From the NCBI RefSeq assembly GCF_003352915.1, contig NZ_CP022314.1:62001-126000 (forward strand): a DNA stretch of 64,000 nucleotides, in the 5' to 3' direction. This DNA is from Arthrobacter sp. PM3 (GTDB lineage Bacteria; Actinomycetota; Actinomycetes; Actinomycetales; Micrococcaceae). Position numbers and translations under genes: made by a program. The stretch's first letter is position 1. The number at the start of each line of letters is the position of its first letter. The notes below the pieces were generated by a model. It did no database searches and was not told the origin of the DNA. It saw nothing but the letters and a program-made list of their open reading frames with translations. This document shows positions 17,712 to 25,656 of the stretch, one piece after another.

Positions 17712-18730
17712 GCAGAACTGCCGACGGCGAGCGCGGAGCCCTCAGCGTCATGGTCGCCATCCTCATGGTGACCCTGCTGGGGTTCGCGGCCCTCGCCGTC
17801 GACGTCGGCATGCTGTACGCCGAGCGGACCCAGCTGCGCAACGGGGCCGACTCCGCCGCCCTTGCAATCGCGCAGAAGTGCGCTAAGAACATCAACGACG
17901 CCGACTGCTCCACCACCTCAACCCTCGCCCGCAGCCTTGCCAACGGCAATGCCCGGGACGGCGCGAGCAACATCGCCGGCCTGGTCCTCGACAAGGCCGC
18001 CGGCACCGTACGGGTCACCGCCGGCGCCCAGGAAACGGGCAACACCCCCAACCAGGTGTCGCTGTTCTTCGCCCGCGCCCTGGGGATCACCACCGCCACG
18101 GTCACCGCCGGCGCCACAGTGCAATGGGGCCGGCCGGTGGCGGGACCGACAGCGTTTCCGCTGACGTTCTCCATTTGCCAGGTCAAGGACCAGGTGAACG
18201 GGAGCCTGCAGCGGCTGCAGAGCCACGGCGACGACGCCAATCCCGACTGCATGTACGGGCCGTCCGGTGCCGCGGTGCCAGGCGGCTTCGGCTGGCTGAA
18301 GACCAACCCGGGCGTGTGCGGCGGGGTGATCGACATCAACGCCGGCGACGCCCCCAACTCCTCCGGCAACAGCTACCCGGGTACGGTCTGCGACAGCATC
18401 CTGCTGAAGTGGGCAGCCGACATCACCGCCGGCAAGGACGTGATCGTTCTTCTGCCCGTCTTCAACCGGGTCACCGGCACCGGCAACAACGCCACATACA
18501 AGCTCATCTCCTTCGCTGCCTTCAAGGTCAAGGGCTGGAACTTCAGCGGCAACAACACGCTGCCGCAGTCGTTCCAGAACAAACCACCGGCCGTGGACTC
18601 GTCGCTGAAATGCGACAACAACTGCCGCGGCATCATCGGCAGCTTTGTCCGCTACGTGTCCTTGGACAGCGCCTACACCCTCGGGCCCGCGGAGGACTTG
18701 GGCGCCGGCGTCGTCCGGCTCACCCAATAG
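17699..18730 (+). CDS. TadG-like pilus assembly protein, locus 2
   Basis: Paralogue of the gene at 10403, 343 residues. The N-terminal helix ALSVMVAILMVTLLGFAALAVDVG is followed by LYAERTQLRNGADSAALAIAQKC. The outer domain keeps eight cysteines at equivalent places and the YGPSGAAVPGGFGWL segment. GTG 17699 is preceded by AAAGGAG at 7 nt inside tadE2. Extracellular role with TadE is inferred. Confidence 0.85.
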   Translation: MRRVSRTADGERGALSVMVAILMVTLLGFAALAVDVGMLYAERTQLRNGADSAALAIAQKCAKNINDADCSTTSTLARSLANGNARDGASNIAGLVLDKAAGTVRVTAGAQETGNTPNQVSLFFARALGITTATVTAGATVQWGRPVAGPTAFPLTFSICQVKDQVNGSLQRLQSHGDDANPDCMYGPSGAAVPGGFGWLKTNPGVCGGVIDINAGDAPNSSGNSYPGTVCDSILLKWAADITAGKDVIVLLPVFNRVTGTGNNATYKLISFAAFKVKGWNFSGNNTLPQSFQNKPPAVDSSLKCDNNCRGIIGSFVRYVSLDSAYTLGPAEDLGAGVVRLTQ

Positions 18731-18776
18731 CACCCCTCCCCGCCACCCAGTCCACCTTCGAGTTCAGGAGCAGTTT

Positions 18777-19544
18777 TTGAAGTCACGCTTATTGGCAGGG
18801 ATCGCGGCCCTGGTGCTGGCCGTCGTCGGAGCCTTCCTGGTGGTCAGCTACGCGCAGGGCGCCGACAACCGGGCCGTCCAGGGCCTGGATCCACAGGATG
18901 TACTCGTGGTGGCCAAGACAGTGCCGGCCGGAACCACTGTCGAGACCCTCAAGCCGTTCCTCACCACCGAAAAACTGCCCGGCACGGCCGTCGCCAAGTC
19001 CGCACTCCACAACCTGGACGGGCTGGCCGGCAAGGTCACCGCCGTCGAGCTCCTCCCCGGCGAACAGCTCGTCGCGGAGCGACTGGTCGCACCGGAGGAA
19101 CTGCAGACCAGCGGATCGGTGGAAGTCCCCAAGGGCCTTCAAGAAGTGTCCTTCCAGCTCGAGCCCCAGCGAGTGGTGGGCGGCCGGCTGGCACCGGGTG
19201 ACCACGTCGGCATCTTCATCTCCCTCAAGAGCGGCGGTCTCGAGGCGAAGCCGGAAAAGGAAACCACCCAGCTGACAGTTCACAAGGTCCTGGTCACCGC
19301 CGTGCAGCGCGCTCCGGTGCCCACCGCAGCGCCAAAGGCGGCGTCGTCGGGCGACGGCGCCCCAACTGAGGACTCTTCACTGCCCACCGGACTCATGCTC
19401 GTTACGGTGGCCGTCAACGACGTCGACGCCACCAAAATTGTGTACGGCTCCGAATTTGCGACCCTGTGGCTAAGCAAGGAACCGCTCGATGCCACGGACA
19501 GCGGCCGGCCAGGAATCATGACGAAACCAGAGGTGTACAAATGA
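18777..19544 (+). CDS. CpaB/RcpC-family pilus assembly protein, locus 2
   Basis: Paralogue of the gene at 11443, 255 residues. N-terminal helix LLAGIAALVLAVVGAFLVVSYA, SAF segment VLVVAKTVPAGTTVE, RcpC part PKGLQEVSFQLEPQRVVGGRLAPGDHVGIF. The start is TTG at 18777, chosen because AGGAG lies 6 nt upstream and the product then aligns with the locus 1 protein (MKTRLLGGIAA against MKSRLLAGIAA). Overlaps tadZ2 by ATGA. Confidence 0.9.
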   Translation: MKSRLLAGIAALVLAVVGAFLVVSYAQGADNRAVQGLDPQDVLVVAKTVPAGTTVETLKPFLTTEKLPGTAVAKSALHNLDGLAGKVTAVELLPGEQLVAERLVAPEELQTSGSVEVPKGLQEVSFQLEPQRVVGGRLAPGDHVGIFISLKSGGLEAKPEKETTQLTVHKVLVTAVQRAPVPTAAPKAASSGDGAPTEDSSLPTGLMLVTVAVNDVDATKIVYGSEFATLWLSKEPLDATDSGRPGIMTKPEVYK

Positions 19545-20731
19545 GCCGCTTTGTCCTGATTTCCCCCAATACGGACTTCGACGCGCGCGTCCGGCAGGCC
19601 CTGGCCGGCGGCCTCCCCGGCGGCCTGCAGACCTTCGCGTTCGTCAACCCGGCGGACCCTGCCGAGCTCTTCGCCAGCCTCAACCAGGAACGCCCCGAGG
19701 TCCTGATCCTGGGACCCGACGTCCCGGTCGAGGATGCCCTGCGCCTGGCCACGGTGTTCGACGTCCAGCTCCCCGAGCTCAGCGTCATCCTGGTGGGTGA
19801 GGCCGACCCGAACTTCGTCCTGCTGGCCATGCGGGCCGGCATCCGGGACATCCTGAGCCCCGCGGCGGACCCCGCGCAGATCCGGGTGCTGCTTGAGCGG
19901 GCCTGCCAGTCATTTGCCAGCCGCAACCGGACCACGGCCGCCGCCCAGCCGGGCACGGCCAAGGGGCTGGTGATCGGAGTCTTCTCCCCCAAAGGCGGGG
20001 TCGGGAAGACCACCATCGCCACGAACATCGCGATCGGGCTGGGCAAGGTGGCGCCCATGGGCGTAGTGATCGTGGACCTGGACCTGCAGTTCGGCGACGT
20101 CGCCTCGGGGCTGTACCTGCACCCGGAACACACGGTGACTGACGCCGTCTCCTCGGCGGCCAGCCAGGACTCCCTGGTGCTCAAGGCGTTCCTGACGGTC
20201 CACCCCGGGAGCATCTACGCACTCTGCGCCCCGAAGTCGCCCGAGGAAGCCGACGACATCACGCCCCAGCAGGTCACCCGGCTGCTCGAACAGCTGGCCG
20301 AACAGTTCCAGTATGTGGTGGTGGACACCGCCCCCGGCCTGCCGGAGGTGGGACTGGCCGCCCTTGAACAGTGCACCGACGCCGTCTGGGTCACCGCCAT
20401 GGACGTGCCGAGCATCCGCGGACTCCGCTCCGGCCTGGACATCCTCCGGCGCCTGGACATGCTGCCCGAGACCCGCCATGTGGTCCTGAACATGGCCGAT
20501 TCCAAGTCCGGCCTGAGCGTCCAGGACGTCGAGGCGACCATCGGCGCCCCCGTGGACGTCAGCATCCCCCGGTCCAAGGCGGTCGCGTTCTCCACCAACC
20601 GCGGCATACCCGTGCTCCAGGACGGGCGCAAGGACCCCGCCGTCAAGGGCCTGCGCCAGCTCGTGGACCGGTTCGATCCCGCCTGGCGCGCCACGGCCCA
20701 ACGGAAACTGCACCGGCGGGTGGTGGTCTGA
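19541..20731 (+). CDS. TadZ/CpaE-family pilus-localising ATPase, locus 2
   Basis: Paralogue of the gene at 12219, 396 residues. It has an atypical receiver-like N-terminus (VLILGPDVP at the phospho-site; the aligned Asp is Gly), the deviant Walker A FSPKGGVGKTT, IVDLDLQFGDVA, and VVDTAPGLPEVG. The ATPase half is very close to that of locus 1, while the linker after the receiver differs. The start overlaps cpaB2 by 4 nt and the stop overlaps tadA2 by 1 nt. Confidence 0.92.
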   Translation: MSRFVLISPNTDFDARVRQALAGGLPGGLQTFAFVNPADPAELFASLNQERPEVLILGPDVPVEDALRLATVFDVQLPELSVILVGEADPNFVLLAMRAGIRDILSPAADPAQIRVLLERACQSFASRNRTTAAAQPGTAKGLVIGVFSPKGGVGKTTIATNIAIGLGKVAPMGVVIVDLDLQFGDVASGLYLHPEHTVTDAVSSAASQDSLVLKAFLTVHPGSIYALCAPKSPEEADDITPQQVTRLLEQLAEQFQYVVVDTAPGLPEVGLAALEQCTDAVWVTAMDVPSIRGLRSGLDILRRLDMLPETRHVVLNMADSKSGLSVQDVEATIGAPVDVSIPRSKAVAFSTNRGIPVLQDGRKDPAVKGLRQLVDRFDPAWRATAQRKLHRRVVV

Positions 20732-22206
20732 TGAAACTCTCCGAACGGCTGTCCGCCGCCGAGTCAGGGCCCGCTGCCGCAGCTCCCGTCACCGCGCCCG
20801 GCCAGCCGACGACGGCGGTGCCGCCTGCCGCCGTCGTCGTCATCGAAAAGAGCGGCCCGGCGCTGGTGCCGGGCACCGCCGAGCCCCACGAATCCCGTGC
20901 CCGGGGCCAGCAGCCCGTTGACGCTTTCGCCGCCCTCAAGCAGCGGGCCGCCACGGCCCTGTTCGAACGGCTCGGAACCCGCTTCAACGATTCCGGCACG
21001 AAGGAAGAAGACCTCCGCACCGCGGCCCGGGACGAGCTGACGCGCATCATCGACGCCGAGCAGGTGCCGTTGTCCGTCGACGAGCGCGCCCGGCTGGTCC
21101 GCGACGTGGCCGATGACGTCCTCGGCTACGGGCCGCTGCAGCGGCTGCTCGACGACCCCGCCGTCACCGAAATCATGGTCAACCGGATGGACCAGATCTA
21201 TGTGGAACGGCACGGCAAGCTGACCCTGACGGAATCGCGCTTCAGCTCCGAGGAGCACCTGCGCAAGGTGATCGAGCGCATTGTCTCCAAGGTGGGCCGC
21301 CGGATCGACGAGTCATCACCGCTCGTGGATGCGCGGCTCGAGGACGGATCACGCGTCAACGCCGTCATCCCGCCGCTCGCCGTCGGCGGCTCGTCGCTGA
21401 CCATCCGGAAGTTCAGCAAGGTGCCGCTGACCGTCCGGAACCTCATCGAGTTCGGCACCCTGACCCCGGAAATGGCGGAACTGCTCAACGCCTGTGTGAA
21501 GGCCAAGCTGAACATCATCGTCTCCGGCGGGACCGGCACCGGCAAGACCACGCTGCTGAACGTGCTGTCCTCGTTCCTGCCGCATGACGAGCGGATCGTG
21601 ACCATCGAGGACGCGGTCGAACTCCAGATCCAGCAGGAACATGTGGTCCGGTTGGAGAGCCGGCCGCCGAACACCGAGGGCAAGGGCGAGGTCACCATCC
21701 GCGAGCTGCTGCGGAACTCCCTGCGCATGCGCCCGGACAGGATCGTGGTGGGCGAGGTCCGCGGCGGCGAATCGCTGGACATGCTCCAGGCGATGAACAC
21801 CGGCCACGACGGCTCGCTGTCCACGGTCCACTCCAACTCGCCGCGCGACGCCGTCGCCCGCCTCGAGACGCTGGTCCTCATGGCCGGCATGGACCTGCCG
21901 CTGCGGGCCATCCGGGAGCAGATCGCCTCGGCCGTCAACCTCATCATCCAGATCTCCCGGCTGCGGGACGGAACCCGGCGGATCACCCACGTGACGGAGG
22001 TCCAGGGCATGGAAGGGGACATCGTCACCCTCCAGGATGCTTTCGTGTTCGACTACGCCGCCGGCGTCGATGCCCACGGCCGGTTCCTCGGCACGCCCGT
22101 GGCCACCGGGATCCGCCCCCGCTTCATCGACCGCTTCGAGGACATGGGCATCCATGTCTCGGCCAAGGTGTTCGGTGCGCCGCCGGCGCCGGCCGGAAGG
22201 ACGTGA
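20731..22206 (+). CDS. TadA/CpaF secretion ATPase, locus 2
   Basis: Paralogue of the gene at 13418, 491 residues. Walker [14 protein letters not shown], Walker [15 protein letters not shown] and His box GHDGSLSTVHSNSPRDA are all intact, so it should be active. The first 70 residues are Ala/Pro-rich and differ from locus 1. The ATG at 20731 overlaps the tadZ2 stop by 1 nt. Confidence 0.95.
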   Translation: MKLSERLSAAESGPAAAAPVTAPGQPTTAVPPAAVVVIEKSGPALVPGTAEPHESRARGQQPVDAFAALKQRAATALFERLGTRFNDSGTKEEDLRTAARDELTRIIDAEQVPLSVDERARLVRDVADDVLGYGPLQRLLDDPAVTEIMVNRMDQIYVERHGKLTLTESRFSSEEHLRKVIERIVSKVGRRIDESSPLVDARLEDGSRVNAVIPPLAVGGSSLTIRKFSKVPLTVRNLIEFGTLTPEMAELLNACVKAKLNIIVSGGTGTGKTTLLNVLSSFLPHDERIVTIEDAVELQIQQEHVVRLESRPPNTEGKGEVTIRELLRNSLRMRPDRIVVGEVRGGESLDMLQAMNTGHDGSLSTVHSNSPRDAVARLETLVLMAGMDLPLRAIREQIASAVNLIIQISRLRDGTRRITHVTEVQGMEGDIVTLQDAFVFDYAAGVDAHGRFLGTPVATGIRPRFIDRFEDMGIHVSAKVFGAPPAPAGRT

Positions 22207-22213
22207 CCCGCCC

Positions 22214-23149
22214 ATGACCGTGCTGTCTCTTGGCGTCGTGCTGGTGTTCTGTGCCGTCCTGGTGCTGGGCATCGTACTGTTGTCCCCCGGCGGGGCGAGT
22301 GTTCCGCTGGACCGGCGCAGGCCCGTCGTGGGTCCGCCGGATTCGCAGCTGGCCCGGTTCGCCGGCTCGGCCGTCCACCTGGTTGACGCGTTTTTCTCCC
22401 GCCGAACCGTCCGGCTCTTCAACCGGGAGACGCTGGAACAGGCCGGGCTGCGCCTGAGCCAGGCCGACTTCTATGTCCTGCTGCTGGCCGGGGCCGCCGC
22501 GGGGGGCCTCGCCGGGTTCGTCGTCGCGGGCCCGCTGCTCGCGCTGATGCTGGTGCTGCTTGCCCCTTTCGTGGGCCACCTGGTGATCACCTTCCTGACC
22601 GGCAAGCGCCGCAACAAGTTTGACCAGCAGCTCGGCGACACCCTCCAGTTGCTCTCCGGCGGCCTCCGCGCCGGGCACAGCATCCTGCGCGCCATCGATG
22701 CCGCCGCGGCCGAATCGCAGAGCCCGACGGCGGAGGAGATGCGCCGCGTGGTCACCGAGACCAGCCTGGGCCGGGACCTGCTGGCCTCGCTCAGCGACAC
22801 CGCGGACAGGATGCGCAACGAGGACTTCGTCTGGATCGCCCAGGCCATCCAGATCAACCGCGAAGTCGGCGGCAACTTGGCCGAGGTCCTGGACCAGGTC
22901 AACGAGACCATCCGCGAGCGCAGCGAGATCAAGGGGCACATCAAGTCCCTCGCCGCCGAAGGCAAATTCTCCGCCTATATCCTCATGGCCATGCCGATCG
23001 GGATCGTGGTGATGCTGATGCTCGTCAACCCCGGGTACATGAATGCCATGTTCACGCACCCGCTGGGCTGGGGCATGATGGCCGCGTCCGTCGTCCTGAT
23101 GACCATCGGCGGTCTGTGGATGCGCAAGATCATCGACCTGAAGTTCTGA
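22214..23149 (+). CDS. TadB inner-membrane platform protein, locus 2
   Basis: Paralogue of the gene at 14890, 311 residues. It has an N-terminal helix, a hydrophobic central pair, and the T2SSF segment SGGLRAGHSILRAIDAAAAE to REVGGNLAEVLDQVNETIRER, with two C-terminal helices. ATG 22214, 7 nt after the tadA2 stop, gives a start equivalent to locus 1. Confidence 0.92.
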   Translation: MTVLSLGVVLVFCAVLVLGIVLLSPGGASVPLDRRRPVVGPPDSQLARFAGSAVHLVDAFFSRRTVRLFNRETLEQAGLRLSQADFYVLLLAGAAAGGLAGFVVAGPLLALMLVLLAPFVGHLVITFLTGKRRNKFDQQLGDTLQLLSGGLRAGHSILRAIDAAAAESQSPTAEEMRRVVTETSLGRDLLASLSDTADRMRNEDFVWIAQAIQINREVGGNLAEVLDQVNETIRERSEIKGHIKSLAAEGKFSAYILMAMPIGIVVMLMLVNPGYMNAMFTHPLGWGMMAASVVLMTIGGLWMRKIIDLKF

Positions 23150-23156
23150 GGCAGCC

Positions 23157-24041
23157 ATGGCACTCCCCGTCTTTCTCGCCATGCTGCTGGTGTCGCTCCC
23201 GCTGGGCTACCTGGCGTGGTCCCTGCTCGCCGTCGACCGGAAGTCGCAGCGCGCCATGCGGGAGATGCTGGCGCTCGGCACGGACGCGGCCGGACAGGCG
23301 CAGCCCGTGCGCAGCAGCCTGCTGGAGCGCGCCGGGTACCGGCTGACGCCTGCGGCCTATGTCCGCAAACTGGACCGGCTCGTGTCCCTCGCCGGACGCC
23401 CGGCCTCGCTGCCGCTGGGACGCGTGCTCGCGGCCAAGCCGCTGCTCGGCCTCCTGGGCGCCCTGCTCGGCTTCTGGATCAGCGCCAACGGCCCGACGCC
23501 GATCCTCAAGGCCGTGGGGATCTTCGTCCTCCTGCTGGGCTACTTCATCCCCGACCTCCTGCTCTACAGCAAGGGCCAGGAACGCCAGAAAATCATGCAG
23601 CTGGAGCTGGCCAACACGCTGGACCAGATGCTGATCTCTGTGGAGGCCGGGCTGGGTTTCGAAGGCGCCATGGCCCGGGCGGGCGAGAACGGCAAGGGCC
23701 CCCTGGCGGAGGAACTGATCCGGACGCTGCAGGACATGCAGGTCGGGCGGAGCCGCCGGGAGGCCTACGTCGCCCTGGCCGAGAGGACCAACGTGCCCGA
23801 GCTCCGCAGCTTCGTCCAGGCGGTGGTCCAGGCGGACACGTACGGCATCGCGATCAGCCGGGTGCTGCGGGTGCAGGCGAAAGTCATGCGGGTCAAGCGC
23901 CGGCAGCGGGCCGAGGAGAAGGCCATGAAGCTGCCCGTCACCATCCTGTTTCCCCTGTTGTTCTTCATCTTCCCGGTACTCTTCATCGCCATCCTGGGCC
24001 CGGCCGTCATCAACGCCATCGACACCTTCAGCGGCCAGTAG
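23157..24041 (+). CDS. TadC inner-membrane platform protein, locus 2
   Basis: Paralogue of the gene at 15859, 294 residues. QMLISVEAGLGFEGAMARAGE and RSFVQAVVQADTYGIAISRVL are the T2SSF signature; the C-terminus LPVTILFPLLFFIFPVLFIAILGP is a membrane helix pair. It is 7 nt after tadB2 and ends locus 2. A weak 7-bp GC hairpin (24050-24077) follows. Confidence 0.92.
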   Translation: MALPVFLAMLLVSLPLGYLAWSLLAVDRKSQRAMREMLALGTDAAGQAQPVRSSLLERAGYRLTPAAYVRKLDRLVSLAGRPASLPLGRVLAAKPLLGLLGALLGFWISANGPTPILKAVGIFVLLLGYFIPDLLLYSKGQERQKIMQLELANTLDQMLISVEAGLGFEGAMARAGENGKGPLAEELIRTLQDMQVGRSRREAYVALAERTNVPELRSFVQAVVQADTYGIAISRVLRVQAKVMRVKRRQRAEEKAMKLPVTILFPLLFFIFPVLFIAILGPAVINAIDTFSGQ

Positions 24042-24150
24042 CCGACCCCCGCCGGCGGCCGGCCATAGACGCCGGCGCAGGTTCCCTCCGGAAAGCCGAA
24101 AGGTTTCCGCAGGATAGGGCGGTGTCCGCGGGATCGGCTGCATCAGCAAG

Positions 24151-24156
24151 TACCGT
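24151..24156 (+). promoter_or_regulatory. Putative -10 box for a leaderless Hpt-like transcript
   Basis: TACCGT lies 6 nt before the ATG at 24163 and no Shine-Dalgarno sequence is present there. If real, the Hpt-like gene is expressed separately from the pilus operon. Confidence 0.4.
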
Positions 24157-24162
24157 GGGCAC

Positions 24163-24624
24163 ATGTCTCTTCCCAGTGCCTGCCCCGACGACGGAGACGC
24201 GAGCATGGTCCTCGCCCCCGCAGCCTCGCCCGGACTTCCGGAGCCTGCCACCGCAGCCTCCGGGGATCCCGCCCCGCTCGTGGATCCGGCGGCGCTCCAG
24301 GACCTGGGCGTCCAGCTCGACAGCCCGGCCGTGGCGAAGGGGTTTGCCCGGGACTACACCAGGATGTGGGACCAGCGATACCGTGCGCTCGCGTCCGCCC
24401 TTGAACGCGGGGACCTCGCCGGGTCCATGGACGCCGTGCTGAGCCTGAAGACGTCCTCGGCGATGGTGGGCGGCCTGCGCCTGGCCCAGCTCGCCGGCGA
24501 GCTGGAGGCCGCACTCCGGGACGGCGACCTGGACCGCGCCCTGTCCCTCCTGCACGACGTCGCCGAACGCGGCGGCGAAACCGTGGATGAGCTTCAGTTC
24601 AGCTATGTCCTGTGGGACAGCTAG
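24163..24624 (+). CDS. Hpt-fold protein lacking the phospho-acceptor histidine
   Basis: 153 residues. After an Ala/Pro-rich N-terminal 40 residues, the rest looks like a histidine phosphotransfer four-helix bundle: DLGVQLDSPAVAKGFARDYT, then AVLSLKTSSAMVGGLRLAQL followed by AGELE, the motif normally written H-x-L-K-G-S-S...G...L...LE. The place of the His is Leu93 and of the Gly is Thr97, while Lys96, the Gly and the LE end are kept. It could therefore bind receiver-like partners without phosphotransfer. ATG 24163 is supported by the TACCGT box; an ATG at 24205 with GGAG upstream is the alternative. It follows the pilus locus and faces a response regulator gene. Confidence 0.7.
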   Translation: MSLPSACPDDGDASMVLAPAASPGLPEPATAASGDPAPLVDPAALQDLGVQLDSPAVAKGFARDYTRMWDQRYRALASALERGDLAGSMDAVLSLKTSSAMVGGLRLAQLAGELEAALRDGDLDRALSLLHDVAERGGETVDELQFSYVLWDS

Positions 24625-24668
24625 GCCTGCCGGGAACGCCGGCACGGCCGCAAAACCCGGGCGCCGGG

Positions 24669-25436
24669 CTACCGTTCCGGCGCCAGCCGGTAGCCCACAC
24701 CGCGGACCGTCTGCAGCCAGCGAGGCTCCAGCGGATCTTCTCCGAGTTTCCGCCGCAGGTTCCCGATATGCACTTCGACGGCGCGTTCGTCGGATTCACT
24801 GATATAGGCGTCCGCCCGGTAGTAGTCCCCCCGGACCACCCGCACCAGTTCGGTCTTGGACCGGACGGCGCCGGCTCCCCTGAGCAGGGCCTGCAGCAGG
24901 TCAAACTCACTGCGGGTCAGGCCGATCGCCGCACCGTCGACGCTCACGGTCCGGGTCTCCGGGTTCAGCTCGAGCCCGTTGTGCCGGAGGACCGGAGACG
25001 GCGGGACCACGGGGACGGCCGGGGTCCCGGCATCCGCCGCCGTTACCGGAACGGCCTGGAGGTCGTGCCGCGGCCGCCGCATCATTGCCCCGACGCGTGC
25101 CCGCAGCTCACGGGGCCGGAACGGCTTCGCCAGGAAGTCATCCGCACCTGTGTGGAACGCCGTCAGGGTATCGAGTTCATCGGCACGGGCCGTCAGCATG
25201 ACCACGTACGCGTCACTGAACTCGCGGATCCGCCGCAACACCTCGAACCCGTCGATATCGGGAAGCCCGACATCCAGGGTGACCACGCGGGCCTCCTGCT
25301 GCCGGACGACGTCCACTCCGTCCCTGCCACGGGCCGCCGAATGGACTTCGAAGCCGGCCTGGCTCAATACCGCTTCGACAAGGTTGCGAACATCTGCGTC
25401 GTCTTCAACTACGACGGCGACTCCCAGGTCGGTCAT
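24669..25436 (-). CDS. OmpR/PhoB-family response regulator
   Basis: Two-component DNA-binding regulator, 255 residues. The receiver has the acidic pair in VVEDDADV, phospho-Asp55 in VVTLDVGLPD, Thr in VVMLTARADE and Lys in FLAKPFRP. A 30-residue Ala/Pro/Val linker leads to the winged-helix effector (LTRSEFDLLQALL, DERAVEVHIGNLRRKLGEDP, TVRGVGYRLAPE). ATG 25436 is chosen because GAGGGGG is close upstream and the receiver begins immediately; the frame opens further upstream. The divergent sensor kinase gene is the likely partner. Confidence 0.93.
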   Translation of the reverse strand: MTDLGVAVVVEDDADVRNLVEAVLSQAGFEVHSAARGRDGVDVVRQQEARVVTLDVGLPDIDGFEVLRRIREFSDAYVVMLTARADELDTLTAFHTGADDFLAKPFRPRELRARVGAMMRRPRHDLQAVPVTAADAGTPAVPVVPPSPVLRHNGLELNPETRTVSVDGAAIGLTRSEFDLLQALLRGAGAVRSKTELVRVVRGDYYRADAYISESDERAVEVHIGNLRRKLGEDPLEPRWLQTVRGVGYRLAPER

Positions 25437-25595
25437 GGCCCCCCTCATGTGGCACGCTACGCCGCCGTCCGCGGATGCGGCGGCAGCACCTGTTGCGCCG
25501 GCCCCATCCGGCATTGCCAGAATACCCCCCGCCGCGGGCAAAATAGCGGGCAAAAACCCGGCGGCGCAGTAACAGAACCAGCAAAACTTCGATTT

Positions 25596-25615
25596 GTGTC
25601 AAATTTGCGTGACAC
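25596..25615. promoter_or_regulatory. 20-bp dyad between the response regulator and sensor kinase genes
   Basis: GTGTCA-8 nt-TGACAC is a perfect inverted repeat in the divergent intergenic region (25437-25656). It is a candidate operator, perhaps for autoregulation. The same region also has two direct copies of GCGGGCAAAA near 25532-25558. Confidence 0.45.
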
Positions 25616-25656
25616 GGGGTGTAAAACTGGAGCATCGAGAAAGGGGCGCGGCGTCT

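Noticed and set aside
20371-22206. Longer starts for the pilus genes (several frames stay open upstream)
   Set aside because: The upstream parts lie inside the preceding genes; ribosome-binding sites and alignment between the two loci fix the later starts.
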